Assembly (NCBI GenBank): GCA_028015205.1
Contig: CM051516.1
Location: forward strand, 56,486,230 to 56,550,229
Direction: 5' to 3'
DNA: 64,000 bases
Origin: Mytilisepta virgata
Taxonomy: Eukaryota > Mollusca > Bivalvia > Mytilida > Mytilidae
The translations under genes were made by a program, and so were the position numbers. Below, one piece after another: positions 22,376 through 36,002 of this stretch (position 1 is the stretch's first letter; every line of letters starts with the position of its first letter). The notes under the pieces are model-generated. The model saw only the letters and a program-made list of their open reading frames with translations. It did not search any database and was not told the origin of the DNA.

Positions 22376-25300
22376 GTATAAAATTTCCTGTTTACACGAA
22401 CATGATATTTAGTTTGTTGCTACAGTGTTATAATTTGGATATGTTAAGCCGTTGAAAAAATCAATGTTAAAAATTCCCACGGGCGCATCATGCGCATATG
22501 GCACAGCCGTTTATTTACATATTACTCCAAAATTTTGATTAAAAAAAATAATAAAAATTATAATTAATATATATAACGCCTTCACACAGCGCCCCCTTGC
22601 AAGATTAATCTTCCTACGGAAGTAAACTGGATTGTTTGAAAAACTGACAACATGAATTGTTGCATACCTTATTGTATTTATATTGTCTCAGTGACTGAAC
22701 TATGAACAAAGAAATATTTCTATAAAATGTTGATTTATGTCTGAAACATATTTTGCAATTACACCATACAATACAAAGTAGAAAGTAAACTTTCTTTGTT
22801 ATTGAAAGTTATATAAAATGTATTCACTGTTATCTAAATATCTAATATTGATTATGTCATACGTGTTACTTAAACTACTGTTGTCAATATAATAATACAA
22901 TAATTAGAAAATTATAATAGAAAAATTTATTGGAAAAGTATAACTAACTGGTCTTGTAGAACCTATTATAGATAAAGCTGATTATAGAATACATAATTCT
23001 TAGTCATGTTAGTATGAACTTATTTCAGCTGTCAAATATACAGATTCTTTAATATTGTTGTTAAGATTAATATCGACAAAAAAATACTGAGGTCCGTAAA
23101 TGCGAAATCCAATGAAAAGACAAAGTCAAGAGAATAAAGCACAACAAACAAACGCAACAAGGATACATGTATGACTAAAATAATATAACATATAATAAAC
23201 ATAATAAAAAATAGATAAATACAACACAGAAACTAAAGCACTAGCAATGTAAAAAAAGATTATAACGCAAAGTTAAATAAAAAGTTGAGTAAATATTTCA
23301 TTATAACATTTCATGTGATAAATTTGAACTTCTACCTTGCAAAAAAACTGAATCAGAATTATTTTCGACAACATGAAGACAAGAATTTTTTTAAACAAAT
23401 TAACTTCTTTATAATTATACATCTTTTGTACGACTTGAGTTTATTTTGTTTATATGCTATTTCGGATTTTTAAAAGAAATATAAATCAACGGGTTTTTAG
23501 TTAAATATTTATATAAGGATTCATTTATGACGTTTGCTCTTAAGAAATATGAAATGGCACATAAACCTATAGATACAGATTTATTTATAATTCGTAAAAT
23601 CTAAGAGTAAACTAACGATCCATTGGGTCAAACCTGATGGTTGTGCATTGTGGATTATAATATAAAAGTTTTGAAATCTAAATAATGAGCAAACAATATT
23701 TTTATCCGAAAGTCACTAGTTTGTGAGCTCCTGGTGATTCTAATAACAGTCAGTACATTCTAAACACAAAGATTCAATGTAATTATTCATAATTACCAAA
23801 AAAAACAGCCGATATGGTTTGCCTTTAAAAAAGAGAAAAAATGCTTACCCTGTCGGAGTATCAGGAGTAACCACTCACCATCCTTTCGAGTTTGTTGATG
23901 GGTTCTTGATTTAATGTCTTAGTTTTCTGTTTTTAGTTTGTTAATGTCGATATGGACAGGTCTAAAATTGACTTGACGTTAATCACGATTTATTTATTTA
24001 TTTTGTTTAAATTATTTATTTTTTGTTGTAACTGCTTTTGTTTGCGTATCACCTTTTAGTAGTTGGATTTTTTGTTTCTTTTAGTAGGTGTCTTTTCCAT
24101 ATTTTCCATATTTTTCTCTTATTAAATTTTCGTGGTATTTATGTACTTTGTTACATGTGTTTGCTCTGGCTTTGAATTTCGTTTTTGTAGATTTTTCCAA
24201 CTATCTTATCTGTTTGGTATTCTTTTGTCGATATTTATGTGACTCTTTCTGGATAGTGCCCTTTTGCCGGACAGATATAACGTTAATTTTTGTTCCAGAT
24301 GTTTTGTTATAGATTTATTATTGATGATCGCCCCTAGGTTATTTCTTTGATTGTTGTACCACAGCAGTGTTCATATACACTCTTAGATATGAAATTTTAC
24401 CAAAGTTAGCAAAGTACCCTTCTAACTTCATTCTACGTCTTGACATATAGCATTCAACAGGGGAGGGTAAACAAACGGATTTCAGTGTTATTATAAAAAC
24501 ATTCATATTTGTTGGCCTCCAGAAATTTAGTAGACAAATCATCTTTGATTTCCATAACGATATAAAGATTAAATCACGGTGATACGCAGGAAAAATGACA
24601 ACAAATACCAACATGAATTACACACAAACCTGAGTTAATATATTACCCAATTAATAAAAGAAATTAGATTATGGTACTTGAATGCTGTTCACACGCCCAC
24701 TCATCTCTCTCCTGGATACTGCTGTATTTAATAATTACGGTAATATGGTTCGGTATGTTTGCTAAATTCTAGTTAATTGCAGGTGTACCGTAAAATCTGA
24801 ACTGAACTAATTTTTCAATCTGTTTTCTAACCATTATTTATTCGGAGCAGATTTTGCAACCATATTTGTGTGTACCCAAATTAAGTAATACACATACTTC
24901 AAACGGGAACTATTTCATCGAATCGCAGTTCCTAAATTTGTAAATTGCTAAGCATATTGTGAAAATTTATACACAAATATTGTTCCCTTCATTCTACATG
25001 TTCTTATGATCATATTCCGTATGAAAGTATGACGTACATTTGAGTTCTAGTGTAACGAAAAATAATATTACTTTTAAAACAGTAATATGATTCTTCGAGT
25101 TTAGAGAAGGTAATTAGTGATTGGTTCATAGGTCTCCCTTGTAGAATTATTTTGATATATTTTGTTAGAAGGCATGAGAGTTAATGTATACGAAAACTGG
25201 AACATATAATTTACAAATTTGGTATAGAAATTTCATGTGAGCTTAAGCATTTTTACAACAATAGAATGTACAAAAGGAAAGTTATTTATATTACTATATC

Positions 25301-26039
25301 TAAACTATTATCCAAAATCAATATTTACATAAACGTTAAACTGATCTTCTGCACGAGCCTCGCTCCTTTGAGAAAATATTGAATTCGTAAATTTAACATA
25401 AAAATAGTACGAATATTTTAAGTACTGAAGATTCATTTGTCTATTTTCGTTTCAATGAAAATTTGATGTTTGGAGGATACCAAATTTCGTGGTTTTGATA
25501 AATGTCATTAATAACGTGTTACATTCTTTGAAAACCTAAATAACGAAAATAACAAAAGTTGGCATCCAACTAAATCCAGTATCTTGAAAATAAGCTCAAG
25601 ATACTAAATGTTTTGTATATGATTCGCATTGAGCATCCAAATTCTGAAAGCGAAAGCCAAAAAATAAGGATTGGTATAGCTATAGTATATATATCGAGAT
25701 GAACTTAGTAAAACCCAACGTCGGCATTTGAGGTGATCCTTCGTTGCAGAATCGTACTTTCTTAACAAACTATAGGTACGTGTGTATGTAATAAATAGTA
25801 TTCATTATAGTCCATTGTCATATACTGAGATGTATATTGGATATACATTTTATATCAGAAATAAAACACAAAACTAAAACAAATGTCGGGATGGGCAACA
25901 TAGATTCAACCAAAAAAGGGGGTTGAATTATAAGTCAAATAAGACAACTGCTAGGTTGTTCGTGCCAAGTTTATAGTGTCATGTGCTGTGATACCGAAGC
26001 AACAAATCTACGAATTTTCATCTGGAAATCTGATATTTC
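22376..26039. other. 3.7-kb intergenic stretch without recognised genes
   Basis: AT-rich throughout. Short open frames (23285, 24088, 24339) show no domain. A phrase near 23845-23880 faintly resembles the Penelope-like 3' end but is too diverged to claim. Confidence 0.4.
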
Positions 26040-27115
26040 GTAGTTCGTGATGACTACCGGACAATTGTTGAAGTGACGACAACAACCATTCCCCGTTTAA
26101 TAAAGTCAATAAATACCAAAGGGATATTCGAAGCAGGGAAAAATCGAGAACAACGAAGATAAGGCCAAAACAATACATGCACTACAATTAAAAACTAAAA
26201 ACAAATTAACAACATGGACCCCACCAAAAAACCGGGGCTAGACTCAGGTGCTCCGAAAGAGTAAGCAGTCTCTGCTTTCTGCAGGACAACTGTCATGCTG
26301 ACAATGTCAAATCCGGTATGAGGTAGGGATAACATCAATGGAACAGGTCCATTTTCATTTAGGAAACGGTTTTTTCATACCTGTCAACCAAGTCATGATG
26401 ACGTCCATAAAACTTTAATAAGGATTTTAGGTAGATTTTACTTATGAGTGAAGAAACAAATAGGCAAGGACATAAGCACAATTTGTTTTCATTAATATAC
26501 CCTTCGATTGCCCAAAAATCAATAAAGATGTTATCGATGAGAAATTCCAACGTGTATTCTTTGTTACAACAGGTGTGTCATTTGACCAAATAAGCATTTT
26601 CTTGCCTAAATCTTTGTAGTCCTCGTTAGTCCGGAAGCATTGGTGAATTAAATCAGAAAAAAAAGATTTATCATGGGTGTAGGGCACAGCGTCTTTATAC
26701 AATAGGCAATTTTACTAGAAGAGAGATTTCCCTTTTAGTCTAAAAACAATTAAGATCCACATCAGATCCACAGTACTCGCTTAGAATTAATATGTACCTC
26801 TTTAGTGTCTCATTAATTGTTGTAGGTAAGCAGTAAGGATTTTTGAAAAGGGTTTAGTAGAGCACTTGGTAGAGGCAGCAATGTACCTTTCCATGTATGG
26901 ACACTTATGAAATTGAGCATCCAATAAATGGAAAGGAGGTTATAATTGTCATCAGTTACTTCGCTAGAACAAATTAGATCTACATATGTATTATTGATAA
27001 TGTCTTCCTTGATATATCGTAATACATGTGTAAGAGGGTTTGGAAAGTGAGTGTTAATCCATCTATTATTTAGACATTCAATGTAGTTAGCTGGTACAAT
27101 GACGTGAAGGCAGGA
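26040..27115 (-). pseudogene. Penelope-like element, RT 3' part plus 3' untranslated end
   Basis: Read on the minus strand from about 27115: NLLSIYWMLNF (the YWIPKLHK region), a run also seen in the 45-kb copy (PSALLNPFQKSLL), then NMLEFLIDNIFIDF-like sequence with the GIPMGTNCA box degraded to GILMKTNCA, and FYGRHHDLVDRY (26359-26460). Internal deletions remove the YIDD region. Downstream at 26089-26292 follows the family's 3' end (GGAGCACCTGAGTCTA in this orientation), directly linking that dispersed block to the RT. The copy is dead. Confidence 0.65.
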
Positions 27116-27392
27116 TAAAGTTTTTTTTTTTTTAATTGGAGATAGTTTATTCTTCTATGCATAAAAAGATTTATAACATGCATAGAAGAAATGGGTGTTA
27201 TGAGGCGCCGAATACGAGCAAAATTGATGACCTTATAAATGTATGGAAATAATTTGTTAGTAGTATAATTTCAAGGACCCTTTTTTTTTTATTTTTATCA
27301 AAGTGAAGAAATTTTTTTTCCAATTTATAAATGAAAACGTATGATCAGTTAACATCTAGTTGTTTAAACTAGATATATTAATATGATATTAT
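27116..27392. other. Intergenic, poly-T rich
   Basis: Contains T runs near 27120 and 27280. Nothing else is recognised. Confidence 0.4.
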
Positions 27393-27510
27393 TGAATGAG
27401 GACACAACGGCTATAAAAGTCCTTCTGATGAGACATATCAATTTTTTCATTACTATATCTTTTGTTTTTTGGACTGGTTATGTAATATTTAGTATTTCAT
27501 TAATTTTCGG
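27393..27510 (+). repeat. Dispersed 120-bp repeat, copy 2
   Basis: Same-orientation counterpart of 13303-13424, diverged at roughly one base in eight by eye. Confidence 0.65.
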
Positions 27511-27920
27511 ATACGTCTATGGTACTTATTCTTTATAGTATTTTTCACAATTTACTGATTAAACTTTGTTGAGCAGAGATGATGAGATATAAAAAAAGTA
27601 TGGGTAAACAGTCAATCAAATTAAAATATTTATAATGTAAAAGTACATATCAAAGTCGTTTATAAAAATATTGATAGTTAATTTCATTTGGAGTTCACCG
27701 TAGGTAAGAATATAATTCCATCGTACAGTCATGACAGTTCCCTAGTGAATTAAAATAACGTAAACAATTTATTTCTTATTTATTACGTTCATTAGTTAAT
27801 TGCTTGTACCCTGACTATAGAACTTTGCAAAGAGACTATTAGGTCAGCCATTATGAACAATTCAATTGATACAGTCACAAAAATGTTAAATTTTGTTTTG
27901 GTTTTTCAAAACGGTAGGAC

Positions 27921-27975
27921 TTGATCACAACTGATGAGTCGTAAATCGACGAAATGTGCACGTGCTGTGCATCAA
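27921..27975 (+). ncRNA. Hammerhead-ribozyme-like motif, copy 2 (core intact, site lost)
   Basis: On the plus strand: stem I 5' strand TTGATCACAA (27921-27930), core CTGATGA (27931-27937), stem II GTCG-TAAAT-CGAC (27938-27950, four perfect pairs), GAAA (27951-27954), stem III, and 3' stem I strand CTGTGCATCAA ending 27975. All conserved core bases are present. The cleavage-site nucleotide at 27964 is G where A, C or T is required, and the first stem I pair is mismatched, so self-cleavage is not expected. Confidence 0.65.
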
Positions 27976-28554
27976 AATTGGTATAGAAGAATTCAACACG
28001 TTTAGTTTGTGTATTTTACATACGTTTGTAATCAACTGGAGGCAAATAAATTTCGAGTCTACTTCATAAATTAATATAATTATGCTGTTTTTCCCATAGC
28101 ACGAATATTGTTCATGTGTTTTAACAAGAATATTTGTGGTGTGATTTGAAGAAAAATTCAGATAACAATCATGGTAGCCAACTCTCATTTAGTGAAAATG
28201 ATAATAATTATACACACAAGATAGTCATGTACCTTTAACACACATTTTGTTTCTCAATTCTATATCTATTGGTCATAATAAGAATTAAATATACCACTTA
28301 AAGTTTGTTCTTTGGTCAGTGGCAGACATATAAGTTCCAGTAGACGTAACCTTGGGATATGTTTTACATAGATATTTAAAAAGGTGTAGATAATGTCAGG
28401 AACACCGGAGTCTCCAAGGCGTCTTTTCTCTCAGAGTTGACCCGGATTCAAGTCCGAAAACGTTAATGACTTTCAGAAGTAGGTTATGAAAAAAACTTAA
28501 GAAACTTACCCTTGATTCCTCTTCAGAAAAGAAGATGTTATAAATGTTAATCAA
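27976..28554. other. Intergenic stretch, nothing recognised
   Basis: AT-rich, with no supported coding or repeat feature. Confidence 0.4.
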
Positions 28555-29266
28555 ACGCCAGTGTGAGATATAACCATCATTTGTCGTCCGTCGTGCGTCA
28601 TCCGTCCATTACATTTTCACATTTAGACCTTCTTGAGAACCACTGAGCAGATTGTGACCAAACTCAGCAGAAATGTTCCTTATAACGTCCTTTCTAATTG
28701 CTGTTACGTTGGTACCGATTGGTCATTAGTATGGCTGCCAGAGCCTATTCTAAAATATGATGGCTGAACTCAAGAACGATTTACCTGATTAAACCCAAAC
28801 TTTACAAAAATGTTTATATGGAGGTTCTTAACGAGTGTTGTTACTTTGGTGAAGATGGGAAATCCAAGATGGCCGCCATTGCCAAACTGAAATTCATTTA
28901 AACATCTTGTCTGAAACAACTTAGCCAATTGGAACCAGACTTGGCAGCAATGGCCCTTATATGGCACTCTACTCAGCGAAGATTGAAGTTAGTTGAAGAT
29001 AGGACCCGATGGGAAAATTAATTTAAAATCTTCTTGTCTGAAACCACTTGGCCAACTTTTTAGAAGTAGTCTAAGATGATCCTCTTTCAGAAATGTGTTT
29101 GACGACTTAAATGACTGTAACTAAGCCTGCCACCACAGCAGAACTTTGTTTGAAATAGGACCCTATTTGAAAACCAGCCATGATGACTGCTACATTTAAA
29201 ATTTTCAGTCCTGCTCATGGTGGACAATACAGGTGACTGATACAGGCTCATTAGAGCCTCTAGTTT
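28555..29266 (+). repeat. Dispersed ~700-bp repeat, copy 2
   Basis: Diverged relative of 11844-12545. It shares CTTCTTGTCTGAAACCACTT-type phrases, ATGGCCGCCATT, ACTTGGCAGCA and the terminal GAGCCTCTAGTTT. The hairpin end is not preserved. Confidence 0.6.
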
Positions 29267-30702
29267 GTTACTGCAATCATGTTGGTTGGTTGCATGTCCG
29301 ATATATTCATAGGTTGTATACCTGAGAACCATTCTACTAAATTTTGGTCTCAATAAGTCGGGATTTCCAGCAGAAGATTTTAGAATATCTTATTTTTTAA
29401 AAATAACGAAGGTCATATTGGTTGAATGTGAGGACATCCAAACCAATATTTGAAAAGAGAATAGCCAAGGGTCAATCCTCCTAAATTTTTGGTCTCAGTT
29501 TTGCATAGTGGTTTCATAAAAACAAAATATGTTTAAAGGAAAGTTTACGACGACAGACGTACAAGTGTAGCCCTTTGCGCAATATTTATTTGAAACAGAG
29601 AAAATCTCGAAAACCTTTTGGACGGATCTACTGTGAAATGGTGATAAACAATTCAAACAGACAAAAGGCAATCCATATCAAGTTTCAAACCATATTGTCT
29701 TGGATGGGTTCTTTCTCATGTAATACCTTATTACCGCTTAATTTATATCTTTCCATCTTTATAAAAGAACATAAAAATGTGAATTGCTGATGAATGATGG
29801 CATTTGAAGGAAAAGGAGATTTAAAGCGTGTTGCTGCATTTATTCTATGTATAAACGAGAAATAACACGAAATTAATTTTGTATCCTTCCTTTTAACTAC
29901 TTGCTCTGAAAAAAAAATGTAAAATTGTAAGCTAATCAATGCGCAAAATGTATTTCATTACTGGAATTATGCTTCGTTGAAATAAGTTATCTAGCAAGAG
30001 AAAAATTAAAACAAAAACAATAGACAAAACCGAATGTCTTTGTCGCATGGCATTTGCTCTTTCGAGATAATATACAGCTACGAAAGAATTGCATACGTTT
30101 TAATTTTTATATTTTATTTTATTCTTTTTATTCTTTTATTTTATTTTTTTTTATTGTATAATGATCCAATATTTCATAATTTATTTTTCAGGTAGAATAT
30201 TAACTGAAATACCTTGTTTCTTGGAGTGGAATTAAAACTTTTTTTTAACAACTATACAATGTATATCTTTTATTGTATTTAATACCATCACAAGAATACA
30301 ATTTGTAACTTTAAAAAAAAGTTGAAGTTGTTATAATGGTATTTGAATAAGTCTATACAACTTATAGTAATTCTGTACCGGGTTTAGCAGTTAATATATC
30401 TGTATTTGTTTATCCTTACTTGGTTTTTTTTAATTACTTATTGTATCTAGAATTATTAAAATGAGATATACTAAAGTTACGGATTTAATACTGTATATTT
30501 TCTTTTTCTTGTACATATATTCATTATATGACTTTTGTGTATTTTTCATTCAATACTATTGTGATATAAATGTCATTATACATTTTGTTAAGTTTCGCAA
30601 AAAATATATTCGATATTTTAATATCTAATTGCAGTTGATTTCATATAATTCTTGAAATTCATTGAAAGGAAAGAAATGGCACGGAAAGGTAAATTTCACA
30701 AC
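29267..30702. other. Region 3' of lectin gene A
   Basis: No repeat or gene is recognised. It includes the presumed 3' UTR of gene A. TTTATT (AATAAA on the minus strand) first clusters near 30111-30155, about 550 bp past the stop, so the polyadenylation site is not fixed. Confidence 0.4.
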
Positions 30703-32727
30703 CTACTTTTTTTCACACATATAGTAGCTTCCTCCTCTGTTGGAATGATGGGCTGATTCACATTTTGCATCATACCAGAGAATGTCAGTGTTATTCCATG
30801 ACGTCATAGCACAATTTTGTGTAGTGTCGCCATCTGGTTGTCCAGGTGCCCACTTATTAAACGTACCGATGGGCTGTCCAGTTTCGATCCAACGCCATTC
30901 TCCCTCAATCGGAGCATCTTTAGCTCCTAACCAGTAATGGGTAAAATGAAAATCTGAAATATGAACGTACCTTACATGTTAACTTAACGTAAGTCAAAAC
31001 AAACTAAAATTTCATTGAGTTTTTGGAAAAAACCTAGAAATTTCGACGATAATCCTGGAATTACATTATATATCGACATTTTTGTTAATGCTTTAAAGGT
31101 TAGAAACCGAAACTAGTAATTGTATTAATAATATAAGAATGGGTTCCGCTCAGTAGGCGCTTAACAGTTTTACTTTGTATATCCTTATTTAAGACAAAAT
31201 AAAAATGTTCAGTTAAAAGACAACGATTTTCTAAAATATAGATATAATAATTATGGGAAATTTGGGATTTAATGCGAATTTTGTTTGTTTTTTTTTTTTG
31301 TTTTTTTGACACCACTGTATAGGCTATTTAGGTCATGTCTTGTGCTGTTCATTGTTGTTCATTGTTGGGAGGCCTCGGTGTTATCTCCAATACCCAGTCT
31401 AATGGGATATTCCTTCACTTCATATAATATGCAATTTCTTTGAAAGAACAACAGTAAAGTATAATTACTCCTGAATACGTTGAGAAATGGTGTTAGGAAG
31501 TTCATTTTGTCTTCAGTGTCAATAGTGACAAGGAAAGCACCTAACTTTTCACAAGCAGTCTGAAATTGAATAAATTAGATAATCACTTATGTATGTATTC
31601 AATGTCCATATGAATATTCATGTTTCATCATAAATTATAAATTTCTGAAATATTTAGGTAGTAATATTTTCTACATGCTTACTAAATAATAAAAATAAGT
31701 AAATAAATTATTATTATTATATTCACAATTTTCACAAAAAGTTCAGAAAATGTGGGATTCTTCTGAAACGTATCTAAGAAAAAGATATAACATCCATAAT
31801 ATTATTATCACTGCATTTCCCGAAGAGTGAAAATTCATTCATTGAATTGAATTACCTCTGCCTCATTCCAATACATCTGCTGGTTGCTGAAGTAAATACA
31901 TTTATCTTTGTATTGTGTCCACCCTAAATCGCATGCCGGAAATACAATAGCAGCGGCTTGAAGGAGACAAAAATAAATAAATAAACAAGTCACGTCTTTA
32001 TATTTTACAAATACAATCTTAATTATATCAAATCATATATGCAAACGTTTGATCCTCGTACATTGAACCTTAAATGACCAATGAACACGTATGGAGTTGT
32101 CTTAACCTGTCTCATGGATAAGCCTTGATCGACACTCAGCAAAGAATTCCGCTCAAACCACTGCTAAGGGATCTTTCTCTGTGTTGCAAACTTCACTTTA
32201 ATTTGAGTTTAAGATGAAAAATATCAATAAACGCCACAACATGCTTCCATGCTCATTGGCTAAAATGGTTTTATATCTTTTTATACTGATCACCTTCTGA
32301 AATGCTTTTGATGTTTCAAAATAAGGAAGGCAGTATTAGATACGATAAATATGTATGTTTAAGCAAAAAAAAAGGGCTTTTTATTCATTATTTATTGTTA
32401 AGCTGATATTATATGGACTTATGGGTCTATTTATCTAAGCTCGTCTTTTTTCACTATTTTTAGCGTAGCTGAAATTAAAGCAAAACAATTCTAAAACTAG
32501 TCAAAACATGACAAAACTAAAGGCTTTTCGTTGTCATATTCCATTAAAAGTTTGTGTACTCCAGACAACTATATTGTTCTCTAATACTAAGTATATCCTT
32601 AAAACTTTTACCATTTTAATGAATTTATAGTGTATATAGTGCTTTAATTCATAATAATTCTTTTAATTCAGCTGAAACTGATTTCCTTACCTGCTGATAA
32701 GATTAAACCTTGAATCAAATAGCCCAT
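30703..32727 (-). CDS. Secreted C-type lectin A (159 aa, four exons), QPD type
   Basis: Exons read 32727-32691, 31956-31856, 31559-31469 and 30953-30703, all with GT-AG borders; intron phases are 1, 0, 1. Exon 1 plus the start of exon 2 encodes a signal peptide (MGYLIQGLILSA, then a hydrophobic run ending before PACDLGW). The rest is one long-form C-type lectin domain with six Cys, from CDLGW to MCEKK at the C terminus. The calcium and sugar motifs are QPD (residues 115-117, galactose-type in classical lectins) and WYD (136-138) where WND is usual. N-glycosylation is possible at NNT. The protein probably acts in haemolymph or mucus as a pattern-recognition lectin; perlucin-like shell-matrix roles use the same fold. 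Start choice rests on the signal peptide and matching exon 1 of gene D. Confidence 0.9.
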
Positions 32728-32783
32728 TTTAAACAGGTGTGAAGACTAAAGTTGTGATCCCAGTTTTAGTGCGGGGGTTCTAC

Positions 32784-32789
32784 CTTATC
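32784..32789 (-). promoter_or_regulatory. GATA-type site upstream of lectin gene A
   Basis: TGATAAG on the minus strand (WGATAR), 57-62 bp before the ATG. Comparable motifs lie upstream of the other three lectin genes. Confidence 0.4.
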
Positions 32790-33064
32790 ACATGTCTAAA
32801 GTACGTATAGAAATTTAAGTTTCACGACATTGACGTATGTCATGATCTAAATTTTCACATGCAAGATAAGATGATGTACTAAAATAAAAATGGAATTAAG
32901 CTTTGTGGAAATTACAAACGACTATTTGCGACATTTATAAATCTTCAATAAGTCAATTTTCGTTGCTGTTATGAAATATATTATATATAAATATACTAAA
33001 TAAATAAGTGATTTGGAAAATACGTTAAAGGTATAAAAAGTCATGAGATTTCCGAATGCAATTA

Positions 33065-33228
33065 GGTTCTATCCGGGCACTGTGGTTCAAAACCTTGGTT
33101 CCATCCGGGTCTTTTGGTTCTGAACCTTGGTTCTATCCGGGTTATTTGGTTCGAAACCATGGTAACTGGTTCAACATCCGGGTTGTTTGGTTATAGGAAC
33201 CTAACTTCTTGGTTCTATCGCGGTTCTT
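33065..33228. repeat. ~32-bp minisatellite upstream of lectin gene A
   Basis: About five imperfect units with GGTTCTATCCGGG at their heart. ATCCGGG occurs at 33071, 33103, 33135 and 33175, with a variant ATCGCGG at 33218, giving spacings of 32, 32, 40 and 43 bp. It lies 340-500 bp upstream of the ATG. Confidence 0.8.
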
Positions 33229-34727
33229 TTCTAATATCCCCGTTTAACTTTGAGAAGATATCCGCAAGTATCCGAATAAAGAGATAGAGTAGGTCAAAGA
33301 CGCTTATCTTGTTTTATATCATTTATACATTTCAGCATCGCCGGAAATGAAGCTGTAAGGTAAATACCTTCTCATTTTAATTATTTAACATGGGAAACTG
33401 GACAAAAATATAACATCGTATGTATTTATATCAACCCAAATATACAGTATATCTAACATCCGTTTTTAGAATCATAATCGTTCCGTTTTCATTTATTTTT
33501 CACTACTCATCCCTCATTTCATTCATAATAAATTTTAAAACTTGAAAAAAAAACGACATTCAAAAGGTCAACCATTCTAATTATGTGATTTAAAGAATCG
33601 GCATTTCAAAGATGTGGGTCAACACGGTGTGGATCAATAACGTCCGCGTCAATGAATTGAGACAAAACTGTGTGTATGGACATTTATATTTCTATTTATA
33701 GATCGTATGCATAGGAAACTGCAATGAAAAGTGTAAAAATGGATTATTTTTAATCACAAAATATTTTTTAATATGAATGCAGTTCAAGCAGTATTCATGA
33801 TCAAAAATACTTTTTTTCCAAGTACTTTTTTGTTGAGCTGACTAACATGACTAAATGATGAACTATCAGATAGCGAAACGGCTCGAGGCCCGGGAATGTG
33901 GAAGACTTAACAAATTTAAAGTTTTGTTTTGAATTGTATTTATTGTTATTTTCGTCTATTTTAGAAATCCAGGAAAACAATATTCTATTTTAACCGAATC
34001 TTAACAAATTTAATTTCGCGCGCATGAGGGAATTATTAGTGTTTTCCGGTCACGAGTTGAATATTTTCGATATTAAAATTCTTGAATTAGTTATCCTATA
34101 AATAATTCACGTCGTATATTTATATAAACGGTCAAACTTGTTAAATCTAAATAAATTATGCTCATTTTAATTTTGTCTGCATTAACGATTACTTCCATTG
34201 TTAAATCTAATAAAGAAACAATCTAATTATGTTTTTTCTTACTTTAACCCTATAATATATTTATATATTGTATATTGACTATATTATTCCTATGTTTACA
34301 TTACAGTACATGAAAATACGAATATCGCACAGTACATATGTCAATCTAATCAAATTGAATAGTACAATGATTTTGCGCGGGAATTTTTTTTCTTTCATGT
34401 AGTAAAAACATATTATGCATACTATGGCTTCTGTACGATTTTCGAGAGCATGTGTAGGTTGCGATGATTTGCTAAAAAGCTTACGGTGCTTTAACAAAAG
34501 CTACATAACCAGATGTTTATATGTGGAACATTGATGGTTATTGTAATGGATACTGAAATTCCCTCGACATCATGGATTAATCGTTACAATTTCCCAAAAT
34601 CAGAAATGACGTTGGACTTCTTTCTTCTGTGTGAAGACGTAATGATTAATCTATTTCATTTGTCGCATTTTTTGTTTCTCTATCACCGATAATGACATTT
34701 CATTGCACTTAACATGATCATGTGTCT
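33229..34727. other. Intergenic stretch, nothing recognised
   Basis: AT-rich; no gene is supported. Confidence 0.4.
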
Positions 34728-34800
34728 TACAGGAGGCAGGTCTTGCTTACCCTTCCGGACTACCTGACTTAACACCCGTTTTTTTCTTGTTTCATGTTAC
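34728..34800 (+). repeat. Diverged Penelope-like 3' end fragment
   Basis: Contains GCTTACCCTTCCGGACTACC and an ACCCGTTTTTTTC continuation matching the block at 13609-13820. Confidence 0.45.
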
Positions 34801-36002
34801 TCATCACTTTTAAGGTATTTTTATTTTTATATGTTGTTTCTTTGTTCTCGCCCGTCCCCATCTTTGGTTTGTTTTTTGTCTCTGGATTAGATTGTCGGAT
34901 TACCAATCAAATTTTTCTCACCTGTTTCTAATGCTTTATGCTCATTTCTGAATTGACTATATGTTGGATAACACGAAAGGTGCCGTATACGGAGGGGAAT
35001 GCTTACAAGTCGCAATCCTCGAGTTCACGTATCTGTTTATATAGGATTTTTTTTCAATATTTATATGTTTTTTAGTTACTTTTATATGCTTGTTTATATG
35101 CATTGATCTATATCATATTAGATTTTATGTGTAGTTAATAGGTAGTTTTCTTTACAGCAATAAACGGGAGATAATTCATTGCATATTATTATATGCCTTA
35201 TCGTCAAACTTAATTGTCATAGATTTTATTTTAATGAGTAGTTGTCGGATAAGTAAAAATAAATTAGAAAAAAAATCTATGCTGAAATATTATGTTTATA
35301 TAAACACCCATATTTTATAAATTCTACAAATCAAAGAGAAAACCACCCTTTCATTCATCTTATACAGTGTTTTCAAAATATGAAAATAACATGAACAACA
35401 TATCTATGGAAATAGAATTGGGTACACGACTTTCAAAATTGTCCATACAGATATGCTATAGAAAAAATGTTACTTGAAAAATAAAATATTTTTTATGGTG
35501 AACTGGTCTATGCAAAATTTAAATTCAGGTTTTAAATTGTGGAATGCTTGACGTTTTAACTTGTGAAGTCTGGATAAACTCTCTGAATTTAGCTTCACAA
35601 TACAAATTAATTCTTTAATTCTTTGGATTTTATGAATTTAAATCCAATCTCATAATACCTAAAAAAATTAATGCTACCTATATTTGAAATAAATATTTGA
35701 GCTTCTATGTACCATCTATGTACAATGTGCATACTTATGTTATTGAAGTTAAATAGTTAATACATCTTACGACAGTTTGACATTCTATCATATTAATAAT
35801 ATCTTGGGTATAAGTCTTCAACAAAAGACAAATCGCCATGATTGCATGGAAACATTATTAGCGATTGTCTGGAATACTGACAACAATCTCTTATGCTTGT
35901 GCAAGGCAAATTTTACTTCAGCTAAAGAAAATATTCTGTAATTGTCAACCTTCAGGTCTGACGTTTACAGCTGAAAGGATCTTGCTGTAAAGTGTTAATA
36001 CG
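34801..36002. other. Intergenic stretch, nothing recognised
   Basis: AT-rich; no coding or RNA feature is supported. Confidence 0.4.
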
